A stretch of DNA of 64,000 bases from an uncultured Sphingomonas sp. Lineage in GTDB: Bacteria; Pseudomonadota; Alphaproteobacteria; Sphingomonadales; Sphingomonadaceae. The DNA lies in the NCBI RefSeq assembly GCF_913776855.1, contig NZ_CAJYQD010000001.1, positions 44,736 through 108,735 of the forward strand, given 5' to 3'. Below the pieces are notes generated by a model that was not told where the DNA came from, made no database searches, and saw nothing but the letters and a program-made list of their open reading frames with translations. Made by a program: the position numbers and the translations under genes. Of the stretch, positions 1-10,726 are shown piece by piece. Each line of letters opens with the position of its first letter. The stretch's first letter is position 1.

Positions 1-2
1 TG

Positions 3-2003
3 GACACGACCAGCCGCGAATGGCGGATGCTGGTGGATTCGAAGAAGGTCGGCACCGGCGCCGCATTGTCCGAAGCGGAAAAGATGCAGCGCGAGCGAGA
101 CCGGTCGCTGACCGGCAAGCGCGGCATCCTCGCCTATGACTGGGCGCCCGACGGGAAATCGATCCTCGTGCCGCTCGATGGCGACCTGTATCTCGCATCG
201 ATCGAAGGCGAGGTGCGTCGCCTGACCAACAGCGACAGCGGCGAGCTGAACCCGGTGGTCAGTCCGGACGGCAATTATGTCAGCTTCGTCCGCGACCAGA
301 ACCTCGTCGCGCTGAACCTGAAGAGCGGCAAGGAAATCGCGCTCACCACCGAGGGCAAGGACACGGTCCATTTCGGCGAGGCGGAGTTCGTTGCGCAGGA
401 AGAGATGAGCCGTCGCACCGGCTATTGGTGGTCGCCGAACGACAAGCTGGTCGCGGTCGAGCGGTTCGACGAAGCGCCGGTCGGCATCGTCACCCGGTCG
501 GCGATCGGCGCCGAAGGGACGAGCATCTACCAGCAGCGCTATCCGAAGGCGGGCACGCCCAACGTGCTGGTCGAGCTGTATGTGATGAAGCCGGACGGGT
601 CGGGCAAGGTGAAGGTCGATCTCGGCCCCGATCCCGACATCTATCTGGCGCGGGTCGACTGGACCTCCGATGGCAAGGCGCTGCTGGTCCAGCGACAGGA
701 CCGGGCGCAGACGAAGCTCGACATGCTGACGGTCGATCCGGCGACCGGCAAGGCGAGCGTGCTGTTCACCGAGGAATCGGGTCCGAAGAGCTGGGTCAAC
801 CTGTCCGACGCCTATCACCTGATGAAGGACGGCAGCCTGATCTGGTGGTCGGAGCGTGACGGATATGGCCATCTGTACCGCTGGCAGGCGGGCAAGTGGA
901 CGCAGCTGACCAAGGGACCGTGGATGGTCGCCGACCTGGCGGGGGTCGACGAGGCGAAGGGGCGCGTCTATTTTCTGGCGAACAAGGACGATGCGCTGGA
1001 GCGGCAGCTGTACCGGGTCGACCTGTCCAAGCCGGGTAATGTCACGCGGATGACCGAGGCGGGCTGGACCTATGGCGCGTCGATGGACGGCAAGGCGTCG
1101 CGGCTGATCGTCACCCGCTCCAATCCCGACCAGCCGGCGCAGACCTATCTGGCCGATACCAGCGCCAGGCGGATCGCGTGGATCAACGAGAATGCGCTGA
1201 CCGGCGATCACCCCTATGCGCCCTATGTCGCCAGCCATCGCCCGACCCAGTTCGGCGAGATCAAGGCCGCCGACGGATCGGTGCTGCACTGGAACATGAT
1301 TACGCCGAAGCTGGAGCCGGGGAAGCGCTATCCGGTGTTCTTCTCGCACTATGGCGGGCCGGGCAGCCAGGTCGTGCGCCGGGCATGGGGCGGGGCGCTC
1401 CGGCAGTATCTGGTCGATCAGGGCTGGATTTGGTTCGAGATCGACAATCGCGGGTCGCCCGAACGCGGCAAGGCGTTCGAGAACCAGATCTGGCACGCGA
1501 TGGGGTCGGTCGAGGTCGAGGACCAGATCGCCGGCGCCAATTACCTGAAGACGCTGCCCTTCGTCGCGTCGGACAAGATCGCGACCTATGGCTGGTCCTA
1601 TGGCGGCTATATGACGCTGAAGATGCTCGAAAAGGCGCCGGGCGTGTTCGCGGCGGGCGTGGCGGGCGCGCCGGTGTCGCGCTGGGAACTGTACGACACC
1701 CATTATACCGAGCGGTACATGGGCGATCCGCGCACCGTGCCCGAAGCCTATGCCACGTCGGCGGCGGTGGCGGACGCGGCGAAGATCACCGATCCGTTGC
1801 TGCTGATCCACGGCATGGCCGACGATAACGTCGTGCTGGAGCATTCGACCGCGATGATGGCGGCGATGCAGAAATCGGCGACGCCGTTCGAACTGATGCT
1901 CTATCCGGGGCAGACCCACCGCGTCGGCGGACCGGGCGTCAGCGAGCATCTGTGGAAGACGATCCTGAACTTCCTCGACCGGCAGGTGAAGGACGGAAAG
2001 TGA
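3..2003 (+). CDS. S9 family peptidase (dipeptidyl peptidase IV-like), 5'-truncated by window edge
   Basis: Frame is open upstream of the first ATG to the window edge (DTTSREWRMLVDSKK...); DPPIV beta-propeller plus C-terminal GWSYGGYM nucleophile and HGMADDNV motifs. Confidence 0.93.
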   Translation, partial: DTTSREWRMLVDSKKVGTGAALSEAEKMQRERDRSLTGKRGILAYDWAPDGKSILVPLDGDLYLASIEGEVRRLTNSDSGELNPVVSPDGNYVSFVRDQNLVALNLKSGKEIALTTEGKDTVHFGEAEFVAQEEMSRRTGYWWSPNDKLVAVERFDEAPVGIVTRSAIGAEGTSIYQQRYPKAGTPNVLVELYVMKPDGSGKVKVDLGPDPDIYLARVDWTSDGKALLVQRQDRAQTKLDMLTVDPATGKASVLFTEESGPKSWVNLSDAYHLMKDGSLIWWSERDGYGHLYRWQAGKWTQLTKGPWMVADLAGVDEAKGRVYFLANKDDALERQLYRVDLSKPGNVTRMTEAGWTYGASMDGKASRLIVTRSNPDQPAQTYLADTSARRIAWINENALTGDHPYAPYVASHRPTQFGEIKAADGSVLHWNMITPKLEPGKRYPVFFSHYGGPGSQVVRRAWGGALRQYLVDQGWIWFEIDNRGSPERGKAFENQIWHAMGSVEVEDQIAGANYLKTLPFVASDKIATYGWSYGGYMTLKMLEKAPGVFAAGVAGAPVSRWELYDTHYTERYMGDPRTVPEAYATSAAVADAAKITDPLLLIHGMADDNVVLEHSTAMMAAMQKSATPFELMLYPGQTHRVGGPGVSEHLWKTILNFLDRQVKDGK

Positions 2004-2008
2004 CCTGT

Positions 2009-2039
2009 CCGCCGCCCGGCCGATCCGGTCGGGCGGCGG
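2009..2039 (+). terminator. GC-rich hairpin downstream of the S9 peptidase gene
   Basis: ccgccgcccg...cgggcggcgg inverted repeat directly after the stop; weak T-tract. Confidence 0.5.
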
Positions 2040-2104
2040 CCGCGACTTTACAAAAGCTGCGAAAGGGCTATTCCGCGCGCAAGATTTGATCGCGGAGTAA
2101 GCAA

Positions 2105-3130
<1,026 letters not shown>

Positions 3131-3146
3131 TCCCGGTCGATGCGCT

Positions 3147-3171
3147 GTCCCCCGGACCGGTTCCGGGGGAC
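3147..3171. terminator. Perfect 10-bp stem hairpin after asd
   Basis: gtcccccgga-ccggt-tccgggggac; no clear T-tract. Confidence 0.45.
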
Positions 3172-3287
3172 CCATCGGAAGCGGTGCGACGCGGCCCGTG
3201 TCGATCGGTACGATGGCGTACCCCGAACGACGGTCGGCACCCTCGTTTCCTAAGACGGTCTTAACCGTGCGCGCGTAATGTTTGCGC

Positions 3288-3989
3288 ATGGACACGCAGA
3301 GTATCCGGGATGGCGCGCTATACCTTGGCGCGTGGGAAGCGATCTGCCGGTCGCAGGCCGTGGTCGAGTTCGCGCTGGACGGCACCGTGCTGTGGGCGAA
3401 CGACCTGTTCCTCGAAACGATGGGCTATGCGCTGGCGCAGGTGCGCGGGCACCACCACCGCATCTTCTGTCGCCCGATCGACAGCAATTCCGCGGACTAT
3501 GCGCAATTCTGGCGCAAGCTTGGGCAGGGCGCGTTCGACAGCGGGCTGTACCGCCGGGTCGACCGGCAAGGCCATGATATCTGGTTGCAGGCGACCTATA
3601 ATCCCATCCTCGATCCCGATGGCAAGCCGTCGTCCATCGTCAAGATCGCGACCGACCTGACCCGGCAGGTGCTGCTGGAACGCGAGGTGCAGACGCGCCT
3701 CGACGAGGGGCAGCGGTTCCGGACGCGACTGGAGGGACAGGCGGATGCGCTGCGCACGGTGATGACGCAGCTGGCGGCGATCGTGACGTCGATCGGCGAC
3801 ATCACCGCGCAGACCCGCCTCGTCGCGCTGAACGCGGCGATCGAGGCGGCGCGGGCGGGCGAGGCCGGGACCGGCTTTGCGGTCGTCGCGCGCGAGGTGA
3901 AGTCGCTGGCCGAGGATATTCGCCGCGCGACCGAACGCGCATCGACGATGTTGCGCGACAACGAAATGGCCGGCGCGATCGCGGCCTGA
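3288..3989 (+). CDS. Soluble PAS domain / short methyl-accepting-type signalling protein
   Basis: N-terminal PAS ([16 protein letters not shown]), then MCP tip motif ([33 protein letters not shown]); no TM helices. Confidence 0.85.
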   Translation: MDTQSIRDGALYLGAWEAICRSQAVVEFALDGTVLWANDLFLETMGYALAQVRGHHHRIFCRPIDSNSADYAQFWRKLGQGAFDSGLYRRVDRQGHDIWLQATYNPILDPDGKPSSIVKIATDLTRQVLLEREVQTRLDEGQRFRTRLEGQADALRTVMTQLAAIVTSIGDITAQTRLVALNAAIEAARAGEAGTGFAVVAREVKSLAEDIRRATERASTMLRDNEMAGAIAA

Positions 3990-3993
3990 CCGA

Positions 3994-4599
3994 TCAATAG
4001 CCGGTGTAGCGCCCCGGCCGATGCCATGCGATCAGGATGCCGCTGATCGCCGCCGCGCTGAGTGCCGACCACGCGACCCTGGTCGGGGCGACGACCGCGA
4101 ACGACGCGGCGAGGATGGCGAGGTCGATCGCGATCTGCGTCCGCCCGGCATTCCATCCACGCGTCCGTTGCAGCCACAAGGTGACGACGCCCGTGCCGCC
4201 GACGCCGGCGTCATGCCGGGCGAGCGCGAGGATGCCCATGCCGATTACCGTGCCGCCGGCGATGGCGGCAAAGGCGGGGTGCACCTCGACAATGCGAAAG
4301 CCATAGCGGGCCATGGTCGAGAACACGGCGATGCCGGCATTGACCGCGATGGTGCGCCACATGAAGCGCGATCCCATCGCACGCTTCGCGAACAGGAAGA
4401 AGGGCACGTTGATCAGCGTGAACAGCACGCCGGTCGGCAACGGGACCAGATAGGATACCAACAGCGCCACCCCGGCGATGCCGCCCGTCACCAGCCCGGC
4501 CGCGTGGAGCATCGCCAGGCCAAGCGCGATCATCACGCACCCGACGATGATCGCATAGACATCTTCGGAACGGCTGTGCGGCACGGCGCTGTGGGGCAA
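3994..4599 (-). CDS. YitT family membrane protein (start uncertain, TTG)
   Basis: Multi-TM protein with GLVTGGIAGVALL and GVGGTGVVTLWLQ motifs typical of YitT/DUF161. Confidence 0.8.
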   Translation of the reverse strand: MPHSAVPHSRSEDVYAIIVGCVMIALGLAMLHAAGLVTGGIAGVALLVSYLVPLPTGVLFTLINVPFFLFAKRAMGSRFMWRTIAVNAGIAVFSTMARYGFRIVEVHPAFAAIAGGTVIGMGILALARHDAGVGGTGVVTLWLQRTRGWNAGRTQIAIDLAILAASFAVVAPTRVAWSALSAAAISGILIAWHRPGRYTGY

Positions 4600-4778
4600 G
4601 GCGGGGGCGATGGCGTGGTCTCCGGGCTGGCCGACATCCTCTCCCGCTTGTTCTTTTGTTGCTTCGGATACTAACTTGATTTCGTGCGCCGGTGAAGTGG
4701 CAAATGGCGGGGCAGCGGCTCGACAGGTGCGATCGGTCCGCGCATAGCCCCTTTCCGCAACCCCAATCCAAGGACCGC

Positions 4779-5543
4779 ATGATCGTGAGCCAGCCCCCTG
4801 TCACTACCCATCGTTTCGCGAGCTTCGACGGGGTCGAGATCGCTTGGGCTGAGATGGGCGAGGGGCGGCCGGTCGTGCTGATCCACGGCTATTTCAGCGA
4901 TGCCGCGACCAACTGGATCAAATATGGCCATGCGGCGAAGGTTGCGGCACTGGGCCGACGGGTCATCATGCCCGACCTGCGCGCGCACGGAAACAGCGCG
5001 CGGCCGCATGATGCGGCGGCCTATCCGCCCGATGCACTGGCCCGTGACGGGATGGCGCTGCTCGCCCATCTGGGGCTGAGCGACTATGATCTGGGCGGCT
5101 ATTCGCTGGGCGCCCGGACCGTCGTGCGGATGGTCACGATGGGCGCGGCGCCGGGGAAGATCGTGCTGAGCGGCATGGGGCTGGAAGGGTTGCTCGACAC
5201 CGGGCGGCGCGCGGCGCATTTCCGCCGCATCCTGACCAACCTCGGCAGTTTCGAACGCGGATCGCCGGAGTGGATGGCGGAAGCGTTCCTGAAGACGACT
5301 GGCGGTGACCCGGTGGCATTGCTCGGCATCCTCGACACGTTCGTCGATACCTCGCGGGAGGCGCTGGCCGCCATTGCCCAGCCGGTGCTGGTGCTGGCGG
5401 GCGAGGAGGATGACGATAATGGCAGCCACCGCGCGCTGGCCGAACTGCTGGGCGATGCGCGGCTGGTCGAGACGCCGGGCAACCATATGAGCGCGGTGGT
5501 GAAGCGTGAGCTGGGCGACGCGATCGCGGCGTTTCTGGCGTAA
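4779..5543 (+). CDS. Alpha/beta fold hydrolase
   Basis: HGYFSD oxyanion region, GGYSLGAR nucleophile elbow, terminal PGNHMS His motif. Confidence 0.88.
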   Translation: MIVSQPPVTTHRFASFDGVEIAWAEMGEGRPVVLIHGYFSDAATNWIKYGHAAKVAALGRRVIMPDLRAHGNSARPHDAAAYPPDALARDGMALLAHLGLSDYDLGGYSLGARTVVRMVTMGAAPGKIVLSGMGLEGLLDTGRRAAHFRRILTNLGSFERGSPEWMAEAFLKTTGGDPVALLGILDTFVDTSREALAAIAQPVLVLAGEEDDDNGSHRALAELLGDARLVETPGNHMSAVVKRELGDAIAAFLA

Positions 5544-5547
5544 ATTT

Positions 5548-5678
5548 CCTCCCCGGAACGGGGAGGGGGACTGCCCCGCAGCGGTGGTGGAGGGGGCTGT
5601 CCCCGCAACGCAACCGGAGTGGATGCCGATACCCCCCTCCACCAGCTGCGCTGGTCCCCCTCCCCGTACCGGGGAGGA
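5548..5678. repeat. Paired imperfect inverted intergenic repeat, about 48-bp arms
   Basis: cctccccggaacggggaggggg...gtggaggggg and its approximate reverse complement ccccctccacc...ccccctccccgtaccggggagg, between convergent genes. Confidence 0.8.
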
Positions 5679-6347
5679 TTACTTTACCGGCTGCTCATAC
5701 TGCTCCAGCACCCATTCCTCTTCCTGCGCGCTGGCGATCCAGTCCTGCATCCACGGGTGCTGCAACAGGGTGATGATGTACCCCATCGCGAACCGCGGGC
5801 ACGGGAGCGAATAGGTGACGATGCGCGTCGCGACCGGCGCGAACATGATGTCAGCCGCGCCGAATTCGCCGAACAGATAGTCGCCGCCCTGGCCGAAGCG
5901 GGCGCGGGCCTGCGCCCACAGTTCGTAAATGCGTGACAGGTCGGCGGCGACGTCGGCGTCGGGCTGGGTCGGATCATAGACCTGGCGGACGTTCATGCTG
6001 TGCTTGCGGCGGAGCGCTGCGAAGCCCGAATGCATTTCCGCCGCCATCGACCGCGCCATCGCGCGTGCCGCCGGATCGGCCGGCCAGAACTTCTCGCCGC
6101 CCGATTTCTCGTTCAGATATTCGACGATCGCTAGGCTGTCCCATACGACGATGTCGTCGCCATCCCAGAGGATCGGCACCTTGCCCGACGACGGCGCGAA
6201 TTCGTCGCCCTCGCGGCGCTTGTCCCAGTCGGCATCGTAGAGCGGCACGACGACCTCCTCGAACGGCAGGCCCGACAGCTTGGCCGCCAGCCAGCCGCGC
6301 AGCGACCAGGAGGAATAGGCCTTATTCCCGATGATGAGCTTCAGCAT
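5679..6347 (-). CDS. Glutathione S-transferase family protein
   Basis: MLKLIIGNKAYSSWSLRGWLAAKLSGLPFEE...GKVPIL...DSLAIVEYL GST N-terminal domain. Confidence 0.93.
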   Translation of the reverse strand: MLKLIIGNKAYSSWSLRGWLAAKLSGLPFEEVVVPLYDADWDKRREGDEFAPSSGKVPILWDGDDIVVWDSLAIVEYLNEKSGGEKFWPADPAARAMARSMAAEMHSGFAALRRKHSMNVRQVYDPTQPDADVAADLSRIYELWAQARARFGQGGDYLFGEFGAADIMFAPVATRIVTYSLPCPRFAMGYIITLLQHPWMQDWIASAQEEEWVLEQYEQPVK

Positions 6348-6423
6348 GGGCCGGGTCGTGCCATGCGCGGGCGGCCATGTCGAGCGATTGGAACCTGGGC
6401 CGGAACGATCCGTTGGCAAGACC

Positions 6424-7041
6424 ATGGCGGAGAACGAAAAAAGCGGCGATCCGCACAGCGTGGGGGAAGTCCTCGACCGATTGAAGGAACTGGGCGAGCA
6501 GGCCGGCGAGGACAAGGTGAAGCTGGGCGACACGCTGGAGGCGCTGGGCCAGCGGGCGTACGGCCCGTTCTTCATCATCTTCCCGCTGATCGACATCTCC
6601 CCGGTCGGCGGTATTCCCGGCCTGCCGACCGCGATGGCGGTGGTGATGATCCTGCTGGCGGTGCAACTGGTGCTGGGACGCCGGCATTTGTGGCTGCCGG
6701 GCTTCCTTGCCCATCGCGGGCTGAAGGGCGAAAAACTGGTCAGGGTTGCCGACAAGACGCGGCCGATCGCCCGGCGGATGGACCGGTGGTTTCACGGCCG
6801 CCTGCCCGCACTGACCAGTGGGCCGATGGTGAAGGTCGCAGGGGTCGCGGTGATCCTGCTGTGCCTGACGGTCCCGCCGCTGGAACTGCTGCCCTTCGCC
6901 AGCACCGCGCCGATGGCGGCGATCATGGCGTTCGGGATCGCGCTGCTGGTACGCGACGGGGTGTTGATGATCGTGGCGTGCGCGTTGTCGGTGGGGGCGG
7001 TGGCGCTGGGGGCGGGGTTGTTCGCGTCTAGGGACGGATAG
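6424..7041 (+). CDS. Exopolysaccharide biosynthesis protein ExoD-like
   Basis: Family-typical GQRAYGPFFIIFPLIDISPVGGIPGLPT and following TM segments. Confidence 0.88.
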   Translation: MAENEKSGDPHSVGEVLDRLKELGEQAGEDKVKLGDTLEALGQRAYGPFFIIFPLIDISPVGGIPGLPTAMAVVMILLAVQLVLGRRHLWLPGFLAHRGLKGEKLVRVADKTRPIARRMDRWFHGRLPALTSGPMVKVAGVAVILLCLTVPPLELLPFASTAPMAAIMAFGIALLVRDGVLMIVACALSVGAVALGAGLFASRDG

Positions 7042-7052
7042 AAACGCCAACA

Positions 7053-7128
7053 TATCCCCGCGCAGGCGGGGATCCAGAGCCACGAACGTCACGCTCTATT
7101 ACCCTGGATCCCCGCCTGCGCGGGGATA
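7053..7128. repeat. 25-bp perfect inverted repeat (REP-like palindromic unit pair)
   Basis: tatccccgcgcaggcggggatccag (7053-7077) and exact reverse complement ctggatccccgcctgcgcggggata (7104-7128). Confidence 0.9.
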
Positions 7129-7142
7129 CGTACCGGCCGTCG

Positions 7143-7811
7143 TCAGCCGATCGATTCGATCACCGCCGCGCGCAGTTCGGCGATGCCCATGCCCTTCTCG
7201 CTCGACGTCGAGATGACGTCCGGATGCGCCGCCGGACGCTTGCGAACTTCCTCGCCGACCGCCGCGTACACGTCTTCCAGCTCGGTCGCCTTGATCTTGT
7301 CGGTCTTGGTCAGGACGATGCGATAGCTGGTCGCGGCCTTGTCCAGCATCTCGAACACTTCGCGGTCGACATCCTTGATGCCGTGGCGCGAATCGATCAG
7401 CACGAGGGTGCGCTTCAGCACCTGCCGCCCGCGCAGATAGTCGTTCACCAGATAGCGCCACTTGCGGACCATGTCCTTGGGCGCCTTGGCGAAGCCGTAT
7501 CCGGGCATGTCGACGAGGCGCAGCCGGAGCGGCGTGCCGATGTCGAAGAAGTTCAGCTCCTGCGTCCGCCCCGGTGTGACCGAGGTACGGGCGAGCGAGG
7601 TGCGACCGGTCAGCGCATTCAGCAGCGACGACTTGCCGACGTTCGACCGGCCGGCGAACGCGATTTCCGGTACGTCGGGTGCCGGCAGGTAATCGAGCGA
7701 CGGCGCCGACTTCAGGAACTGGATCGGTCCCGCGAAAACCTTGCGCGCCGCTTCGATCTGGTCGGGATCGAAGCGGTCGTCGCCCGGCGGGGGAGGCGGC
7801 AGGTCGTTCAC
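7143..7811 (-). CDS. engB: Ribosome biogenesis GTP-binding protein YihA/YsxC (EngB)
   Basis: [15 protein letters not shown]-loop, [18 protein letters not shown] start overlaps yidC stop. Confidence 0.94.
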   Translation of the reverse strand: MNDLPPPPPGDDRFDPDQIEAARKVFAGPIQFLKSAPSLDYLPAPDVPEIAFAGRSNVGKSSLLNALTGRTSLARTSVTPGRTQELNFFDIGTPLRLRLVDMPGYGFAKAPKDMVRKWRYLVNDYLRGRQVLKRTLVLIDSRHGIKDVDREVFEMLDKAATSYRIVLTKTDKIKATELEDVYAAVGEEVRKRPAAHPDVISTSSEKGMGIAELRAAVIESIG

Positions 7812-9511
7812 TTCGCCGGGGCCTGCTTGAGCGCCGGATGCCGCGAATAGAGCAGCTGCTGCTGCGCGATGGTCAGCAGGTTTGACGTGATCCAGTACAC
7901 CTGCAGGCCGACCGCGAACGGGGCCATGATGAACATCAGCACCCACGGCATCAGCCCGAAGACCTGCTTCTGCATGTCATCCATCGGCGCCGGGTTCAGC
8001 TTGAACTGGAAGTACATCGAGATGCCGAGCAGCACCGGCACGATGCCGATCGCCAGGAAATGCGGCGGGGTGAAGTCGAGATAGCCGAACAGGTTCAGGA
8101 TCGTCGCCGGATCGGGCGCGGACAGATCCTTGATCCAGCCGACGAAGGGCTGGTGTCGCATCTCGATGGTCAGCAGCAGCACCTTGTAGAGGGCGTAGAA
8201 GATCGGAATCTGGATCAGCGTCGGCAGGCAGCCGGCGACGGGGTTCACCTTCTCCGTCTTGTAGAGCGCCATCATCTCCTGCTGGAGGCGCGGCTTGTCG
8301 TCCTTGTAACGCTCCTGCAGCACCTTCAGCTTGGGCTGGATCGCGCGCATCGCGGCCATCGAGGCGAACTGGCGCTGGGCGATCGGGAACATCAGGCCGC
8401 GGATGGTCAGCGTCAGCAGGATGATCGCCACGCCGAAATTGCCGACCATGCGGAACAGCCAGTCGAGATAGACGAAGATCGGTTCCTCGACGACACGGAA
8501 CCAGCCCCAGTCGATCGAACGCGAGAAATAGGGCACGCCCTGTTCCTCGTACGCATTCAGGACCTTGTTCTCCTTTGCGCCCGCAAAGAAGCGCGCGCTC
8601 TGCGTCATCGCCTGGCCGGGGTTCAGCGTGGCGAGGGTGGGCGAGCGGTAATCCGCCTGGTGCCGCTGGTCGCCGCCCTTCAGCGACAGGCCGTGCTGCA
8701 CGTTCTGATCGGGGATCAGCGCGGTCATCCAATAATGGTCGGTGAAGCCCAGCCAGCCGCCCTTCGCGCTGAAGGTCGTGGGCGTGGCGTCAATGTCCTT
8801 ATAGTCGACGTCGAACTTCACGCCGTTGCCCGCTTCGTAGATCGGGCCGACCTGGATGGTCATCGTGTCCTTGTCGACCGGCGAACCGCGGCGGCTGAGC
8901 AGCCCATAGGTCGCGACCTGCACCGGCTGCGTGCCCGTGTTCACGATGCTCTGGCGCACGGTGAACATGTAATTGGCGTCGACCGAAATCTGCATCAGAT
9001 AACGCTGGCTGCCCGCCTGAGTCGTGAGCGTGACCGGCGTGGTCGGCGTCAGCTTGGTGCCGCTGGCGGTCCACAGCGCATCGGCGGGCGGCGGGGTGAT
9101 GCCGGTGCCGCTCCAGCCGAACTGCGCGAAATAGGCGTCGGCCGTGCCTGACGGCGACAGCAGCCGGACCGGGGGCGAATCCTTGGCGATGGTTTCCTTG
9201 TGGCGCAGCAGCACCAGGTCATCGATCCGCCCGCCGCGCAGGTTGATCGACCCGCGCACCGCCGGGGTTTCGATCTGCACGCGGGGGCTGTCACGCAAGA
9301 CCACCGCCCGGTCGCGAATCGCGTTCGCGGTGTCGGCGGCGGGATCGGTCGCGGGATTGGCGACGGGCTTGCTCTTGCCGTCCTCCAGCTTCGTTACCGG
9401 CGGGTTCGCGGCCGGGAAGAAATGGTTGGCGATATACGGCCAGCCGAACAGCACCAGCGCAGCCAGCACCGCGAACAGCAGGAAATTCTTCTGGTCGTTC
9501 TTCACGTACAA
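7808..9511 (-). CDS. yidC: Membrane protein insertase YidC
   Basis: N-terminal [22 protein letters not shown], periplasmic domain, conserved C-terminal insertase domain. Confidence 0.97.
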   Translation of the reverse strand: MYVKNDQKNFLLFAVLAALVLFGWPYIANHFFPAANPPVTKLEDGKSKPVANPATDPAADTANAIRDRAVVLRDSPRVQIETPAVRGSINLRGGRIDDLVLLRHKETIAKDSPPVRLLSPSGTADAYFAQFGWSGTGITPPPADALWTASGTKLTPTTPVTLTTQAGSQRYLMQISVDANYMFTVRQSIVNTGTQPVQVATYGLLSRRGSPVDKDTMTIQVGPIYEAGNGVKFDVDYKDIDATPTTFSAKGGWLGFTDHYWMTALIPDQNVQHGLSLKGGDQRHQADYRSPTLATLNPGQAMTQSARFFAGAKENKVLNAYEEQGVPYFSRSIDWGWFRVVEEPIFVYLDWLFRMVGNFGVAIILLTLTIRGLMFPIAQRQFASMAAMRAIQPKLKVLQERYKDDKPRLQQEMMALYKTEKVNPVAGCLPTLIQIPIFYALYKVLLLTIEMRHQPFVGWIKDLSAPDPATILNLFGYLDFTPPHFLAIGIVPVLLGISMYFQFKLNPAPMDDMQKQVFGLMPWVLMFIMAPFAVGLQVYWITSNLLTIAQQQLLYSRHPALKQAPAK

Positions 9512-9527
9512 TCCTTACGGCGCAGAC

Positions 9528-9788
9528 TCAGGGCACCGGATCGTGGCCGTGCCCGCCCCAGGGGTGACAGCGCGCGATCCGTTTGGCGGCCAGCCACGCC
9601 CCCTTGATCGCGCCATAGCGGGCAAGGGCGGTGATTGCATAGGCCGAACAGGAGGGTTGATAGCGACACGACGGCGGCAGGATCAGCGACGGACCCAATT
9701 GCCACGCGCGAGCGACCAGCATCAGTGCGCGGGCGGCGATGCCCGGACGGAGGGGCCCCGGATGCGGCGGATCGCCGGCGTCGGTCAC
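9528..9788 (-). CDS. yidD: Membrane protein insertion efficiency factor YidD
   Basis: [46 protein letters not shown]. Confidence 0.95.
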   Translation of the reverse strand: MTDAGDPPHPGPLRPGIAARALMLVARAWQLGPSLILPPSCRYQPSCSAYAITALARYGAIKGAWLAAKRIARCHPWGGHGHDPVP

Positions 9789-10120
9789 CGGCGAACCTTG
9801 CGCAAAGCCTTGGAAAGGTCCGATTTCAGGTCGTCGAACGGGCGTTCGATGCCGCTTGCCCGGCCGATCAGGACGTGATCGGCTCCAGCAATGCCCTGTT
9901 CAGGCAGCAGCTCTGCGGCAAGCGCGCGAAAACGCCGCTTCATCCGGTTGCGGACGACGGCGTTTCCGACCTTTTTCGATACGGTAATGCCGATTCGCAT
10001 CGCCTGGGGCGGCGTATCGGCCAGTTCGTCCGGCTTGCGGTTGCGCACCAGCAGGACGAAGCCGGGCATGGGTGCCCGGCGTCCGCCATTCGCCGCCAGA
10101 TAGTCCCGGCGGCGAAGCAT
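9785..10120 (-). CDS. rnpA: Ribonuclease P protein component
   Basis: [24 protein letters not shown] signature; between rpmH and yidD. Confidence 0.94.
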   Translation of the reverse strand: MLRRRDYLAANGGRRAPMPGFVLLVRNRKPDELADTPPQAMRIGITVSKKVGNAVVRNRMKRRFRALAAELLPEQGIAGADHVLIGRASGIERPFDDLKSDLSKALRKVRR

Positions 10121-10125
10121 TTTGA

Positions 10126-10260
10126 TCAGGCCGACAGCTTCTTGCGGCCGCGGGCACGACGCGCGCGGATCACATTGCGGCCACCCGGAGTCGCCATGCG
10201 CGAGCGGAAGCCGTGACGACGTGCGCGCACCAGGTTGCTCGGCTGAAAAGTCCGCTTCAT
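10126..10260 (-). CDS. rpmH: 50S ribosomal protein L34 (44 aa, absent from the ORF track)
   Basis: Translated by hand: [44 protein letters not shown]. Confidence 0.97.
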   Translation of the reverse strand: MKRTFQPSNLVRARRHGFRSRMATPGGRNVIRARRARGRKKLSA

Positions 10261-10295
10261 CACTCATTCCCCGGTATTCAAAACTGCCAGAACGT

Positions 10296-10318
10296 AAAAA
10301 GCCGCCAATGACGGCGGC
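10296..10318 (-). terminator. Rho-independent terminator
   Basis: On minus strand: gccgccgtcattggcggc followed by TTTTT. Confidence 0.75.
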
Positions 10319-10368
10319 CGCGTGGTGGGTCCCTTAGCCATGGCGGGCGTCCAAGTCAACGCCGGCCG

Positions 10369-10614
10369 TCACGCACCGGCCCGCATCCGCCGCCGTTTGG
10401 CACTGGCGCGGCGCAGTGCCCGGTCGGACAGGGCGCGCAGCCGTGGGTGCCGCCGGAGCAGCCGGGCGAAGCGATGGCGTGCCCAGCGCGAATTGCGCAG
10501 GATCAGGGCGGTACCGGCGGCGAAGGTGAAGATGCCGGCAGGTCCCGGCAGCACCGCGACCAACGGCGTCACCAGGATCAGCACCACACCGACGATCACC
10601 AGTGGAATCCGCAT
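10369..10614 (-). CDS. Small membrane protein, PGPGW-like
   Basis: MRIPLVIVGVVLILVTPLVAVLPGPAGIFTFAAGTALILRNS...; followed by a T-tract terminator. Confidence 0.65.
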   Translation of the reverse strand: MRIPLVIVGVVLILVTPLVAVLPGPAGIFTFAAGTALILRNSRWARHRFARLLRRHPRLRALSDRALRRASAKRRRMRAGA

Positions 10615-10726
10615 CACATGCCGCCATGCCAGTCGTGTGTTGCGGTGACAAGACGGTCGCGACGGACCGTTCCCTATCGGCGGAAAGCGGCTATGGACCG
10701 CACGAGGGAAACGGGGGCAGGGCAGC

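Noticed and set aside
5548-7128. CRISPR-like interpretation of palindromic repeats
   Set aside because: Repeat units are few, inverted rather than direct, lack regular spacers, and no cas genes are present.
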